Positions 50,586-59,484 are shown, counted from the first letter of the stretch. The stretch is 64,000 nucleotides of DNA from JANNPJ01 sp965200525 (GCA_965200525.1 OZ241368.1:558001-622000), one strand, 5' to 3'. Made by a program: numbers and translations. The notes: generated by a model from the letters alone, not told the origin.

Positions 50586-50933
50586 GTGGACTCAGGGAGC
50601 TGCAGCTGCGGTGCCGCCCTTGTCCCTTCTCTGCCGTGGTGCCCGCGATGCCATCGCGCGTGGCCGGACCCGACCGCTCCTGAAGCCTCCGAGGTCACAC
50701 GGCCCCCGGATCCGATTTCACCTCGACGGCCCCCATCCGGCCTGGGCCGATGGGACGCCACCGACATCACGTTCGGTCTACCAGGGCGCATCATCGCGAC
50801 GATTCTGTTCACCGTCCCGATGATCTTGTTTCTGTGGCACTTCTTCCCGTTCGGATTCGTCGGCGTCGTAGCCTACGGAGCCATCTATCCTCGCGGCCTG
50901 CGTGAGATCTGGAAGCGAGCCGACCGGCTCTGA
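50586..50933 (+). CDS. Zinc-ribbon single-membrane-span protein
   Basis: A 115-residue protein: GSCSCGAALVPSLPWCPRC gives a C-x-C...C-x2-C zinc ribbon near the N terminus, then a proline-rich linker, then one or two hydrophobic segments (IIATILFTVPMILFLWHFFP, then GFVGVVAYGAIYP) and a short basic tail. GTG at 50586. The gene is divergent from the antiporter. Such small zinc-ribbon membrane proteins are common in actinobacteria and uncharacterised. Confidence 0.7.
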   Translation: MDSGSCSCGAALVPSLPWCPRCHRAWPDPTAPEASEVTRPPDPISPRRPPSGLGRWDATDITFGLPGRIIATILFTVPMILFLWHFFPFGFVGVVAYGAIYPRGLREIWKRADRL

Positions 50934-50976
50934 CCTGATCCCCCGGCAAACGGACCCGGGACCCGATGGCGAACGT

Positions 50977-51008
50977 CCCGGGACGGGTGAACGACCCGGG
51001 ACGGGTGA
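50977..51008. repeat. Short tandem repeat, 18-bp period
   Basis: CCCGGGACGGGTGA occurs twice in direct order at 50977 and 50995, with an AACG/GCGG spacer and a partial third unit. It lies between the zinc-ribbon and secreted protein genes. It may be a transcriptional end region or regulator site; nothing more is visible. Confidence 0.7.
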
Positions 51009-51136
51009 GCGGCCCAAAAGGTGGCAGGGCACCCGTGCGATGTTGCCCTCACTCGTGGATGCGACCTTCTACGGGGGTCGCCCGTCTTGATGGGGGCAAC
51101 AGCACCTAGCCCCCTTACTCACGATGGAGTTCCCAG

Positions 51137-51790
51137 ATGAAGCTGAACCGCAGCGCCTCGATCCTCACCGTCACCGCGGCCGTCCTGGCCGCCACCCTGA
51201 CCGGCATGGGCCCGGCCAGTGCCGGCGTCGGCTCGGCTGGGCCCCTCACCGCAGCGTCCTCGCAGGCGGCGAGCGGGCCGGCGACCCCGGCCGTGCCCGC
51301 GACCAAGAAGAGCAACCGGATCGGCAGGCTCATCCACACCGGCCTGGACGCCGAACCGGACAGCGAGTGGGTGTTCTCCGGCGTCTCGATCAAGGTGAAG
51401 CACCACAAGAAGAAGACGTTCGGTTTCGGCCTGTACGAGCGGCAGAACAACGGCGACCTGAGCAAGTACCTGGTCATCCAGGAGACGAAGAAGGGGGCAG
51501 CGCTCAAGCCCGGCTTCCACGCCGTGGAGGGTGCCTACACGCTGGAGCAGGACGACATGGTGCAGCCGGCCTTCGGCTACTTCGTGGGCAAGGTCGCCAA
51601 GATCACCGGCAAGGTCGACGGCACAACGATCAAGGCCAAGAAGCACAAGTGGAGCCACAACACGAAGGTCACCGTGTTCTGGTTCGACAACACCAAGGTC
51701 ACCGGCGACACCACGCTGAGCAGCGTCTCGGCGTACAACTCCAAGGGCAGGCGCCTGGACAAGGTGAAGGTCTACTACCCCGGCGAGTGA
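51137..51790 (+). CDS. Secreted protein of unknown function
   Basis: A 217-residue exported protein. Signal peptide: ASILTVTAAVLAATLTGMG, cleavage near ASA-G. The mature region is Lys-rich and beta-strand-like (GVSIKVKHHKKKTFGFGLYE, VQPAFGYFVGKVAKITGKVD, TKVTVFWFDNTKVTG). No family recognised. The domain repeats KVxxxGK-type strands, so a beta-sandwich or immunoglobulin-like fold is plausible. A strong terminator follows. Confidence 0.7.
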   Translation: MKLNRSASILTVTAAVLAATLTGMGPASAGVGSAGPLTAASSQAASGPATPAVPATKKSNRIGRLIHTGLDAEPDSEWVFSGVSIKVKHHKKKTFGFGLYERQNNGDLSKYLVIQETKKGAALKPGFHAVEGAYTLEQDDMVQPAFGYFVGKVAKITGKVDGTTIKAKKHKWSHNTKVTVFWFDNTKVTGDTTLSSVSAYNSKGRRLDKVKVYYPGE

Positions 51791-51822
51791 GCTCTGGCCG
51801 AGCCCAACTGGTCCGAGCCGGC

Positions 51823-51854
51823 GGGCCCTCGAAGAAGTACTTCTTCGAGGGCCC
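51823..51854. terminator. Perfect hairpin terminator
   Basis: GGGCCCTCGAAGAA, loop GTAC, then TTCTTCGAGGGCCC: a 14-bp perfect stem (the whole 32-mer is palindromic), 33 bases after the secreted protein stop. Confidence 0.9.
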
Positions 51855-52001
51855 GGTCGCTCAGCGTTCGCGACCGACCGCCTGATGAGGCGACAAGTCA
51901 CGACATCGACCCACGCAGCCGGGTGACGTCACTCAGCGGTGACGGCGGGACCGTCGATGATGTCGCTCCAGGCGAACGCCACCCGAGCTCGGAGGCACCT
52001 C

Positions 52002-52355
52002 ATGCCCGAAACCGCCGTTCCCGCCACCGCTGCAGGCATTGACACCGCTGACGCCACCGCGAAGGGCCAGCCGGTCCGATTCGTCACGGTCGTACTGCCC
52101 GAGGAACCGGACAGCTCCTTCGCGGCCATGGCCGTCGAGCACCTGGCCCTGCAGTCCGAGGGCATCGCCCAGCGCACGGCCGAGGGTTTCCAGATCGTCT
52201 CGCACCGGTTGCCCGACGTGCCGCCCGAGTTCGCCGCGAGCGGGACCGCCCCTCTGGACCTGGAAGGTTCCGCGGATCCGGCTGTTGCCATTGCGGCCGC
52301 CGGCGAGAAGGCGTTGCGGCGGGCCCGGAAGGCGGCTCAGAAGGCCCGAGGCTGA
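52002..52355 (+). CDS. Small hypothetical protein
   Basis: A 117-residue protein from ATG 52002 after GGAGG. VRFVTVVLPEEPDSSFAAMA and VEHLALQSEGIAQRTAEGFQIV are the only structured stretches; the C terminus is basic (RRARKAAQKARG). No family recognised. It has its own terminator downstream shared with the convergent exporter gene. Confidence 0.55.
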   Translation: MPETAVPATAAGIDTADATAKGQPVRFVTVVLPEEPDSSFAAMAVEHLALQSEGIAQRTAEGFQIVSHRLPDVPPEFAASGTAPLDLEGSADPAVAIAAAGEKALRRARKAAQKARG

Positions 52356-52388
52356 ATCGCTGCGCGGGGCAACGAATTCAGCCTCGGG
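52345..52388. terminator. Bidirectional terminator hairpin
   Basis: CCCGAGGCTGAAT and ATTCAGCCTCGGG form a perfect 13-bp stem around an 18-base loop. The stop codon of the small protein lies inside the first arm. Convergent with the exporter gene. Confidence 0.85.
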
Positions 52389-52414
52389 ACGAGCCGCCCG
52401 GCGATGTGATCCGG

Positions 52415-53932
52415 CTATTCCGTGGTGACCGGCTCGGCCGTTCCCGATCGTGACGGCGTTCCGGGGGCGGGACGGTCCTGGGGATCGGCGACGGGGGCGA
52501 TGTGGGGCTTGATCAGCGAGAAGATCGTGATCGCCCCGACGACGAAGATCGTGCCGGCGACCAGGAACGCCGTGGTGTAACCGTGTACCGCGCCCTCCAG
52601 CAGACCGGCCCGCCCCGGGTGGCTCTTCACGTAGGACGTCGTGGCGTGAGCGGCTACGGTGCTCAGCAGGGCCGTCCCGATCGATCCACCGACCTGCTGC
52701 ATCGTGTTGACCGTGGCCGAGGCGACCCCGGCGTCGGTGCGGGCGACACCGGCGGTGGCCGTGTTGAACGAGGTCGAGAAGATCAGGCCGAACCCGATGC
52801 CCATCACCGGCAGGATCGGCAGGATGTGGGTGGCGTAGCTGCTGTCGGCGGTGATCCGGCTGAGGACGAACATGCCGACGGCGCCCAGCGACATCCCGAT
52901 GGTGATCAGCCGGCGCGCTCCGACCAGCGGCAGCAGCTTGATGTTCGACGTCACCGACGAGGCCAGGACGAACAGGATCATGGGCAGGAAGGCCAGGCCG
53001 CTCTTGACCGGGCTGAAACCCTTGACCAGTTGCAGGTAGTAGGTCAGGAAGAGGAAGACGCCGAACATGGCGATCGCGGTCAGGCCCATCGCCAGGAAGG
53101 CCCCGCCCCGGTTGCGGTCCAGCACGATCCGCAGCGGCAGCAGCGGGTGCTCCACCCGGCGCTCGATCAGCACGAAGGCGACCAGCAGGACGACGCCGGC
53201 GATCAGGCAGCCGATCGTGGCCGCCGTGGCCCAGCCGTCGGTCTCGGCCCGGGAGAGGCCGAACACGAGCAGGAACAGCCCGGAGGCGGCCACGGCCGAG
53301 CCGATCAGGTCGAGTTTCGGCTTGTGCGGGTTGGCCTCGTTGCGCAGCAGGATGTACGCGCCGACCGCCGCGACAGCCGCGAAAATCAGGTTGACGTAGA
53401 AGCACCAGCGCCAGGAGGCGTACTCGGTCAGCGCGCCGCCCAGCAGCAGGCCGACCGCACCCCCACCGCCGGCCACCGCGCCGAAGACGCCGAAGGCCCG
53501 GCCTCGCTCGCGCGGATCCTGGAAGGTGTTGGTCAGGGTGGACAGGGCCGCCGGGGCCAGCAGTGCACCGAAGACGCCCTGCAGGGCCCGGGAGGTGACC
53601 AGCACCCCGAAGTTGCTGGCCGCCCCACCGACCGCCGAGGCCAGAGCGAAGCCGATCAGGCCCCCGATGAAGGCCCACTTGCGGCCGAAGATGTCACCGA
53701 TCTTGCCGCCGAGCAGCAGCAGGCTGCCGAAGGCGAGCGCGTACGCGGTGACGATCCACTGCCGCGCGTCGTTGGCAAAGCCGAGGTCCTTCTGGGCCGA
53801 GGGCAGAGCGATGTTCACGATGGTGGCGTCGAGCACCACCATCAGCTGGGCCAGCGCGATGACCAGCAGGATCAGCCAGCGATTGTCGTGCTGATGAGCC
53901 TGATCGTCGGTGAGTGGAGCGGAAGCGGACAT
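52415..53932 (-). CDS. DHA2-family multidrug exporter (EmrB/QacA, 14 TM)
   Basis: A 505-residue MFS drug:H+ antiporter. WLILLVIALAQLMVVLDATI is TM1 with the DHA2 motif D1, followed by SLLLLGGKIGDIFGRKWAF (motif A) and LGGALTEYASWRWCFYVNL, the motif C region. About 14 hydrophobic segments are visible. ATG 53932 (MSASAPLTDD) is the start; the open frame upstream to 55024 is a shadow of the fusion gene. Divergent from the hydrolase-GT fusion; export of that protein's product is possible but unproven. Confidence 0.93.
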   Translation of the reverse strand: MSASAPLTDDQAHQHDNRWLILLVIALAQLMVVLDATIVNIALPSAQKDLGFANDARQWIVTAYALAFGSLLLLGGKIGDIFGRKWAFIGGLIGFALASAVGGAASNFGVLVTSRALQGVFGALLAPAALSTLTNTFQDPRERGRAFGVFGAVAGGGGAVGLLLGGALTEYASWRWCFYVNLIFAAVAAVGAYILLRNEANPHKPKLDLIGSAVAASGLFLLVFGLSRAETDGWATAATIGCLIAGVVLLVAFVLIERRVEHPLLPLRIVLDRNRGGAFLAMGLTAIAMFGVFLFLTYYLQLVKGFSPVKSGLAFLPMILFVLASSVTSNIKLLPLVGARRLITIGMSLGAVGMFVLSRITADSSYATHILPILPVMGIGFGLIFSTSFNTATAGVARTDAGVASATVNTMQQVGGSIGTALLSTVAAHATTSYVKSHPGRAGLLEGAVHGYTTAFLVAGTIFVVGAITIFSLIKPHIAPVADPQDRPAPGTPSRSGTAEPVTTE

Positions 53933-54088
53933 GCCTACCTCAAGAATGTGGATGGTTGCGGGCCGCGATCGCGTCCGTTCCGGCCTCTGTCTTGTCGATC
54001 GAGATGGCGGCCAGCTGTAGCGCCGGGCCCAGGTGGTTGCCGGCTGCCGGCCCAGCGGCCACCATAAGCCCACCCTGAACCCCGCACC

Positions 54089-54129
54089 ACTTGTATTCAA
54101 GTCCTCATAGTGAGGGCCCTCACCATGAG
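54089..54129. promoter_or_regulatory. Operator cluster before the hydrolase-GT fusion
   Basis: ACTTGTATTCAAGT (54089-54102) is an ACTTG/CAAGT inverted repeat. Right after it, 54104-54129 is a 26-bp near-perfect palindrome built around GTGAGGGCCCTCAC, with outer arms CTCAT and ATGAG and one mismatched pair. The first motif recurs upstream of the beta-helix glycanase gene. Confidence 0.75.
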
Positions 54130-54193
54130 CGCAGGATCGACTACTACCCGGCGTATCCGCGCCGGTCACCGACCTGATGGAGGGGATCGAGCC

Positions 54194-56305
54194 GTGGCTG
54201 AACACTCGCCGCCGGCCGAGCCGGAGCAGTCGCGCGCCCGCTATCCGGACCAGAGCGGACAAGTCACGCGAGACGGCGTCCGACTGCACTACGAGGTGTA
54301 CGGGCAGGGCGAGATCACCGTGCTCCTGCTGCCGACCTGGTCGATCATTCACTCGCGGCACTGGAAGATGCAGATCCCCTACCTGTCCCGGCACTTCCGG
54401 GTCGTGACGTTCGACGGGCGCGGCAGCGGGCGCTCGGACCGACCGGCCGCCGGCTACGCCGAGCACGAGTACGCCGCCGATGCCCTGGCCGTGCTCGATG
54501 CCACCGGTACCGCCCGCGCCGTCCTGGTGTCCTTGTCCGCGGGCGCCGGCTGGGCCCTGCTGCTGGCCGCCGAGCATCCGCAACGGGTCGACTCGGCGAT
54601 CTTCATCTGCCCGGCGGTACCGCTGGGCGAGCCGGTCGCCGGCCGGCAGTCTTTCGACTGGGCCGAGCAACTCGACACCGACGAGGGCTGGGCCAAGTAC
54701 AACCGGCACTACTGGGTCCGCGACTACCGCGGCTTCCTGGAGTTCTTCTTCGCCCAGGTGTTCACCGAACCGCACTCCACCAAGGCGATCGAGGACTGTG
54801 TCGGCTGGGGACTGTCGACCACGCCCGAGACCCTGGCCGCGACTGTTCAGGGCGAGGAACTGGACGCCGAGACCGCCCTCGCGCTCGCCCGGCGCCTGCG
54901 CTGCCCGACCCTGGTGATCCAGGGCAGCGCGGACGCCGTCACCGGGCCCGGCCGCGGGCGCGGTCTGGCCGAGGCGACCGGAGCCGAACTCGTCGTCCTG
55001 GAGGGCAGCGGGCACGCCCCGCACGTGCGCGACCCGGTGAAGGTCAACCTGCTGTTGCGCGACTTCATCTCCCCGCCGGGGCTGCGGACCACGTCCTGGC
55101 GGCGCGGGCGAGCGCGACGCCGGCGGGCCCTCTTCATCTCATCGCCGATCGGGCTCGGCCACGCCCAGCGCGATGTGGCGATCGCCGACGAACTCCGCCG
55201 GTTGCACCCGGATCTGCAGATCGACTGGCTGGCCCAGCACCCGGTGACCCGGGTCCTGCAGGCCCGAGGTGAGCGCATTCACCCGGCCAGCGCCTTTCTG
55301 GCCAACGAGTCGGCGCACATCGAGAGCGAGTCGGCCGAGCACGACCTGCAGTGCTTCCGGTCCATCCGGCGCATGGACGAGATCCTGCTGGCGAACTTCA
55401 TGGTCTTCAACGACCTGGTCCAGGACGAGGACTACGACCTGTGGATCGGCGACGAGGCCTGGGAGCTCGACCACTACCTGCACGAGAATCCCGAGCAGAA
55501 GCGAGCCGCCTACGTGTGGCTGACCGACTTCGTCGGATGGCTGCCGATGCCCGACAACGGCCCGCGCGAGTCGTTCCTGACCGCCGACCACAACGCCGAC
55601 ATGATCGAGCAGATCGCCCGTTTCCCGCGGGTGCGCGATCGGGCGATCTTCGTCGGCAATCCGTCGGACGTCGTCCCGCACTCGTTCGGCCCGGACCTGC
55701 CGATGATCCGCGAGTGGACCGAGCAGCACTACGCATTCTCCGGCTATGTCACCGGTTTCGACCCCGGGGCGATCGCCGATCGGGAGACTCTGGGATACCG
55801 CCCGGACGAGCTCGTCTGCATCGTCACGGTCGGGGGCTCGGGCGTCGGAGCCGATCTCCTGCGCCGCGTGATGGCCGCCTTCCCGTCGGCCAAACGCCGG
55901 CTGCCCAACCTGCGGATGATCGTGGTGGCCGGACCCCGGATCGACCCGGCCGCCCTGCCGGCCGGCGAGGGCCTGGAGGTACGCAGCTATGTCCACGACC
56001 TGTACCGGCATCTGGCTGTTTGTGATCTCGCGATCGTCCAGGGCGGTCTGACCACGGCGATGGAGCTAACCGCCAGCCGGCGCCCGTTCCTGTACTTCCC
56101 GCTGCGGCACCACTTCGAGCAGAACTTCCACGTTCGCCACCGGCTGGAACGCCACCGGGCCGGACGCCGGATGGACTACGACTCGGCCGGCCCCGAGGAG
56201 ATCGCCGACGCCATCGTGGCCGAGATCGCCCAGCCGGTGGACTACCGCCCGGTGGAGACCGACGGCGCCGCCCGCGCCGCCGCCCTGATCGCACCGCTGC
56301 TGTAG
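54194..56305 (+). CDS. Alpha/beta hydrolase fused to a GT-B glycosyltransferase
   Basis: A 703-residue two-domain protein. Residues ~20-295 are an alpha/beta hydrolase: SLSAGAGWALLLA nucleophile elbow (Ser ~115), GSADAVTGPG acid (~247) and GSGHAPHVRD His (~274). After a basic linker (SWRRGRARRRRA), residues ~310-700 form a GT-B glycosyltransferase: LFISSPIGLGHAQRDVAI is the N-terminal Gly-rich loop, VTVGGSGVGADLLRRV the hinge, and VQGGLTTAMELTASRRPFLY the nucleotide-sugar binding region like MurG/MGT enzymes. A Gly-His pair and the QNFHV stretch fit UDP-sugar transferases. GTG 54194 follows GGAGGGG. Likely acyl and glycosyl chemistry on one product. Confidence 0.87.
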   Translation: MAEHSPPAEPEQSRARYPDQSGQVTRDGVRLHYEVYGQGEITVLLLPTWSIIHSRHWKMQIPYLSRHFRVVTFDGRGSGRSDRPAAGYAEHEYAADALAVLDATGTARAVLVSLSAGAGWALLLAAEHPQRVDSAIFICPAVPLGEPVAGRQSFDWAEQLDTDEGWAKYNRHYWVRDYRGFLEFFFAQVFTEPHSTKAIEDCVGWGLSTTPETLAATVQGEELDAETALALARRLRCPTLVIQGSADAVTGPGRGRGLAEATGAELVVLEGSGHAPHVRDPVKVNLLLRDFISPPGLRTTSWRRGRARRRRALFISSPIGLGHAQRDVAIADELRRLHPDLQIDWLAQHPVTRVLQARGERIHPASAFLANESAHIESESAEHDLQCFRSIRRMDEILLANFMVFNDLVQDEDYDLWIGDEAWELDHYLHENPEQKRAAYVWLTDFVGWLPMPDNGPRESFLTADHNADMIEQIARFPRVRDRAIFVGNPSDVVPHSFGPDLPMIREWTEQHYAFSGYVTGFDPGAIADRETLGYRPDELVCIVTVGGSGVGADLLRRVMAAFPSAKRRLPNLRMIVVAGPRIDPAALPAGEGLEVRSYVHDLYRHLAVCDLAIVQGGLTTAMELTASRRPFLYFPLRHHFEQNFHVRHRLERHRAGRRMDYDSAGPEEIADAIVAEIAQPVDYRPVETDGAARAAALIAPLL

Positions 56306-56388
56306 CGGCGACGGGTCGCGCCGTCCTGGCACCGCGGCCGGGGCATGAGCAGCTGTCAGGGATCGGTGTCGTTATTTTGCGGATTCAA

Positions 56389-56439
56389 CGTCAAGACTTG
56401 TATTAAGTCTTCGATTATATGCGCTGAACGGTCTTGACG
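56389..56439. promoter_or_regulatory. Operator cluster before the beta-helix glycanase
   Basis: AAGACTT-GTATT-AAGTCTT (56393-56411, 7-bp arms) contains ACTTGTATTAAGTC, nearly identical to the motif before the hydrolase-GT gene. The larger inverted repeat CGTCAAGAC (56389) / GTCTTGACG (56431) shares the same half-site. The region is AT-rich and ~145 bases from the start codon. Confidence 0.72.
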
Positions 56440-56582
56440 ATCCATGTGACGGTGGCGTTACATGCACATTTAAGCCGCGTTCCGGACTTCGGTGCGCCCG
56501 GGGTTGCCCCTGTGTTCGCCTGCCGGGTCAGTCACGGCCGGCGCCGCACGCTGCCGGGTACCGCCGGTCCGAGGAGGACTTC

Positions 56583-59429
56583 GTGAGACGACCGTCGATC
56601 CCGAACCCGCGCCGCCTGCTGGTGGCGGTGACTCTGGTCGCTCTGACCGGGGCCCTGCTCGCCGCCATCGGTTCGCCGACGGCCACCGCCGCCGGAGCCA
56701 CCACCGCCGGTGCGAACACTCCGTTCACCTCCTTCGAGGCCGAGGACGGAACGGCCGGCGGCGGCGCGAGCACGGTGTCGCTCACCGCGGCGCCGACGAC
56801 GCAGTACTCCAGCGCCGCCCTGGAGGCCTCGGGCCACGCCTACGTGCATCTGAACGCCACCGGCCAGCGGGTTCAGTGGACCAACGCCAGCACCCAGCCG
56901 ATCAGCGCGCTGGTGGTGCGCGAGAGCATCCCGGACTCGGCCTCCGGTGGCGGCCTGACCGGCACGCTCAACCTCTACGTCAACGGCGCCTTCCGTCAGA
57001 CCCTGAACCTCAACTCCAGGCAGACCTGGGTCTACGAGGGCAACAACCACTACAACGACAGCAGTGACCAGAACCCCGCCGACGGCAACCCGCGGGTCTT
57101 CTTCGACGAGGCCCGAGCCCTGGTCACCGGCGCGCCGATCGCCGCCGGCAGCACCTTCGCCCTGCAGAAGGACGCCGCCAACACCGCCGCGTTCTACGAC
57201 ATCGACGTCGTCGACGCGGAGAACCCGCCGGCGCCGATCGCCCAGCCGGCCGGCTCGCTCTCGATCACCGGTTGCGGTGCGGTGGCTGACAACACGCCCA
57301 CCAACGGCGCCGGCGACAGCCAGGCGGTGGACAGCACCTCGGCCATCCAGACCTGCATCAACCAGGCCCAGGCGCAGAACAAGACGCTGTGGATCCCGGC
57401 CGGCACCTTCTACCTCAAGGGCACGAACGGCCTTCAGGCCCAAGGCATCACCATCGCCGGAGCCGGCGTCTGGTACAGCACGATCTACCGCGCGGTGCCC
57501 CTGCCCAACAGCACCCCGCTCGGCGCCGTCTTCCAGGTGACGTCGTCCACGGTGAAGGACTTCCACGTCGACTCCAACGCCACCAGCCGGGCCACGCTCG
57601 ACGGGGCCGGCGGCGCGATGGACACCAGCGGCGCCAACTGGGTCGCCGACGACATCTGGACCCAGCACACCCTGTCCGGCTTCTGGGCTTCGGGCACCGG
57701 CGGCATCGTCCGCAACAGCCGGCTGACCAGCATCTGGGCCGACGGCATCAACCTGAACAACGTCTCGCTGAACAACACGGTCGGCAACAACCTCACCGCG
57801 ACGAACAACTTCGTGCGCGGCGTCGGCGACGACGGCATGGCGATCAACTCGGTCAACTACAACACCGACGGCAACGGGAACAAGACCTACTACACGCCGA
57901 TGTCCGGAGTGAGCTTCACCCACAACACCGTGATCTCCCCCTGGGGCGGCAAGGGAATCGGCATCTACGGCGGCAGCAACCAGGACGTCGAGAACAACTA
58001 CATCAGTGACACCGCGCGGTACATCGGGCTGGGCGCCGGGCGTTTCGGCGTCAACGGCAGCGACCTGCTGGGCGCGACCGTCAGCGGCAACGTCGTGGTG
58101 CGCTCGGGCGGCAACGGATACAGCCAGGGCCAGCCGGCCCTGCAGATCGGCAACGGCGGGGACGGGCAGAACGTCGGTGTCGTCAACCACGTCACCGCCA
58201 CCGACAACACGATCACCAACTCGCTCTACGACGGCATCGGCTTCTCGACCTCGACGAACACCCTGCTGCAGGGCAACACCGTCACCTCCCCGGGTCGCAA
58301 CGGCGTGGTGATCGCCCCGCCCTTCTATCCCGCGCCGACCGGCTCGGCCACCATCACCGCCACCACCGTGAGCGGACTTCCCTCCGGAGCAACGGCATAC
58401 GTGAACAACTCCACCGGGTTCACGGCGACGCTGAGCAACAACAGCTGGCAAGGGGGCGGCACCGGGCCGGTCGAGGCACCGTACGGCGGCTCGCCCGCGG
58501 CGGTCCCGGGCCTGGTTCAGGCCGAGAACTACGACACCGGCGGCCCGGGCCTGGCCTACAGCGTGACCTCGGTGAACGGCAGCGGCAACGCCTACCGCGC
58601 CGACGGCGTCGACCTGGAGGCCACCTCCGACGCCGGCGGGGGCTACAACCTCGGCTGGACCGGCACCGGCCAGTGGTTCCGCTACACCGTCAACGTCGCC
58701 ACCGCCGGCCCGTACACCCTCACCGCCCGGGTGGCTGCCCCCAGTGCCGTCACCGGGGCGTTCCACCTGGCCAGTTCCTCCGGAGCCAACCTCACCGGGG
58801 CAGCGAACATCCCGGCCACCGGTGGCTGGCAGACCTGGGCCACCGCCGGCGCCACGCTCAGCCTTCCCGCCGGCCGGCAGACGCTCACCCTGGTCCAGGA
58901 CAACGCCGGCTGGAACGTGAACAGCCTGCAGTTCGCGGCCGGAACGGGCGGTGGGACGCCCACGCCCACGCCCACCCCGACCCCGACCCCCACGCCCACG
59001 CCCACGGCGACGTCGTCCCTGACGAACCTGGCCGCGGGGGCGCCGAGCTCCGAGTCCTCGCACGCCGACGTGTACGGGTCCGCGAACGTGACCGACGGCA
59101 ACCAGGGCAGCTACTGGGAGAGCGCCAACAACGCTTTCCCGCAGTGGGTCCAGGTCGATCTGCGCTCGGCCCGGTCGGCCCGCCGGGTCGTGCTGCAACT
59201 GCCACCGGCCTGGGGCGCCCGCACCCAGACCCTCTCGCTGCAGGGATCCACCGACGGCACGAACTTCACCACCGTCGTCGCCTCCGCGGCCTACCCGTTC
59301 TCCCCGTCCGCCAACACCGTGACCATCACGTTCCCGGCCACGACCCAGCGGTACTGGCGAGCGACAATCACCGCCAACACCGGCTGGCCGGCCGGCCAGC
59401 TAGCGGAGTTCCAGGTCTGGAACCAGTGA
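56583..59429 (+). CDS. Secreted right-handed beta-helix glycanase (GH87-like) with CBM6 and discoidin domains
   Basis: A 948-residue exported enzyme. Signal peptide (LVAVTLVALTGALLAAIGS), an N-terminal beta-sandwich (~40-215), a right-handed parallel beta-helix (~220-620), a CBM6-like domain (~640-790, VQAENYDTGGPG), a Thr-Pro linker and a C-terminal F5/8-type (discoidin/CBM32) domain to the end. The beta-helix wording (STIYRAVPLPNSTPLGAVFQ, IWADGINLNN, GVGDDGMAIN, ISPWGGKGIGIYGG, SDTARYIGLGAGRFG) resembles GH87 alpha-1,3-glucanase/mycodextranase, with the WADG Asp and GDDG pair as candidate acids. Pectate-lyase-like function cannot be ruled out. GTG 56583 follows GAGGAGG. Confidence 0.85.
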   Translation: MRRPSIPNPRRLLVAVTLVALTGALLAAIGSPTATAAGATTAGANTPFTSFEAEDGTAGGGASTVSLTAAPTTQYSSAALEASGHAYVHLNATGQRVQWTNASTQPISALVVRESIPDSASGGGLTGTLNLYVNGAFRQTLNLNSRQTWVYEGNNHYNDSSDQNPADGNPRVFFDEARALVTGAPIAAGSTFALQKDAANTAAFYDIDVVDAENPPAPIAQPAGSLSITGCGAVADNTPTNGAGDSQAVDSTSAIQTCINQAQAQNKTLWIPAGTFYLKGTNGLQAQGITIAGAGVWYSTIYRAVPLPNSTPLGAVFQVTSSTVKDFHVDSNATSRATLDGAGGAMDTSGANWVADDIWTQHTLSGFWASGTGGIVRNSRLTSIWADGINLNNVSLNNTVGNNLTATNNFVRGVGDDGMAINSVNYNTDGNGNKTYYTPMSGVSFTHNTVISPWGGKGIGIYGGSNQDVENNYISDTARYIGLGAGRFGVNGSDLLGATVSGNVVVRSGGNGYSQGQPALQIGNGGDGQNVGVVNHVTATDNTITNSLYDGIGFSTSTNTLLQGNTVTSPGRNGVVIAPPFYPAPTGSATITATTVSGLPSGATAYVNNSTGFTATLSNNSWQGGGTGPVEAPYGGSPAAVPGLVQAENYDTGGPGLAYSVTSVNGSGNAYRADGVDLEATSDAGGGYNLGWTGTGQWFRYTVNVATAGPYTLTARVAAPSAVTGAFHLASSSGANLTGAANIPATGGWQTWATAGATLSLPAGRQTLTLVQDNAGWNVNSLQFAAGTGGGTPTPTPTPTPTPTPTPTATSSLTNLAAGAPSSESSHADVYGSANVTDGNQGSYWESANNAFPQWVQVDLRSARSARRVVLQLPPAWGARTQTLSLQGSTDGTNFTTVVASAAYPFSPSANTVTITFPATTQRYWRATITANTGWPAGQLAEFQVWNQ

Positions 59430-59448
59430 CTCAGGTACTGAAACGCAG

Positions 59449-59484
59449 TGCGGCGGGCCCCCCCAAGGGTCGGGTGGCCTGCCG
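59449..59484. terminator. Probable terminator
   Basis: GCGGCGGGCC and GGCCTGCCGC form a 10-bp stem with one mismatch around a 16-base loop, 20 bases after the glycanase stop. Confidence 0.55.

Noticed and set aside
53933..55024. Extension of the DHA2 exporter frame to 869 residues
   Set aside because: The extra ~360 residues are antisense to the hydrolase-GT gene and low complexity; the MSASAPLTDD start at 53932 fits the family.
56532..59198. 888-residue minus frame opposite the beta-helix glycanase
   Set aside because: Shadow frame; the plus strand encodes a full secreted glycanase with domain structure.
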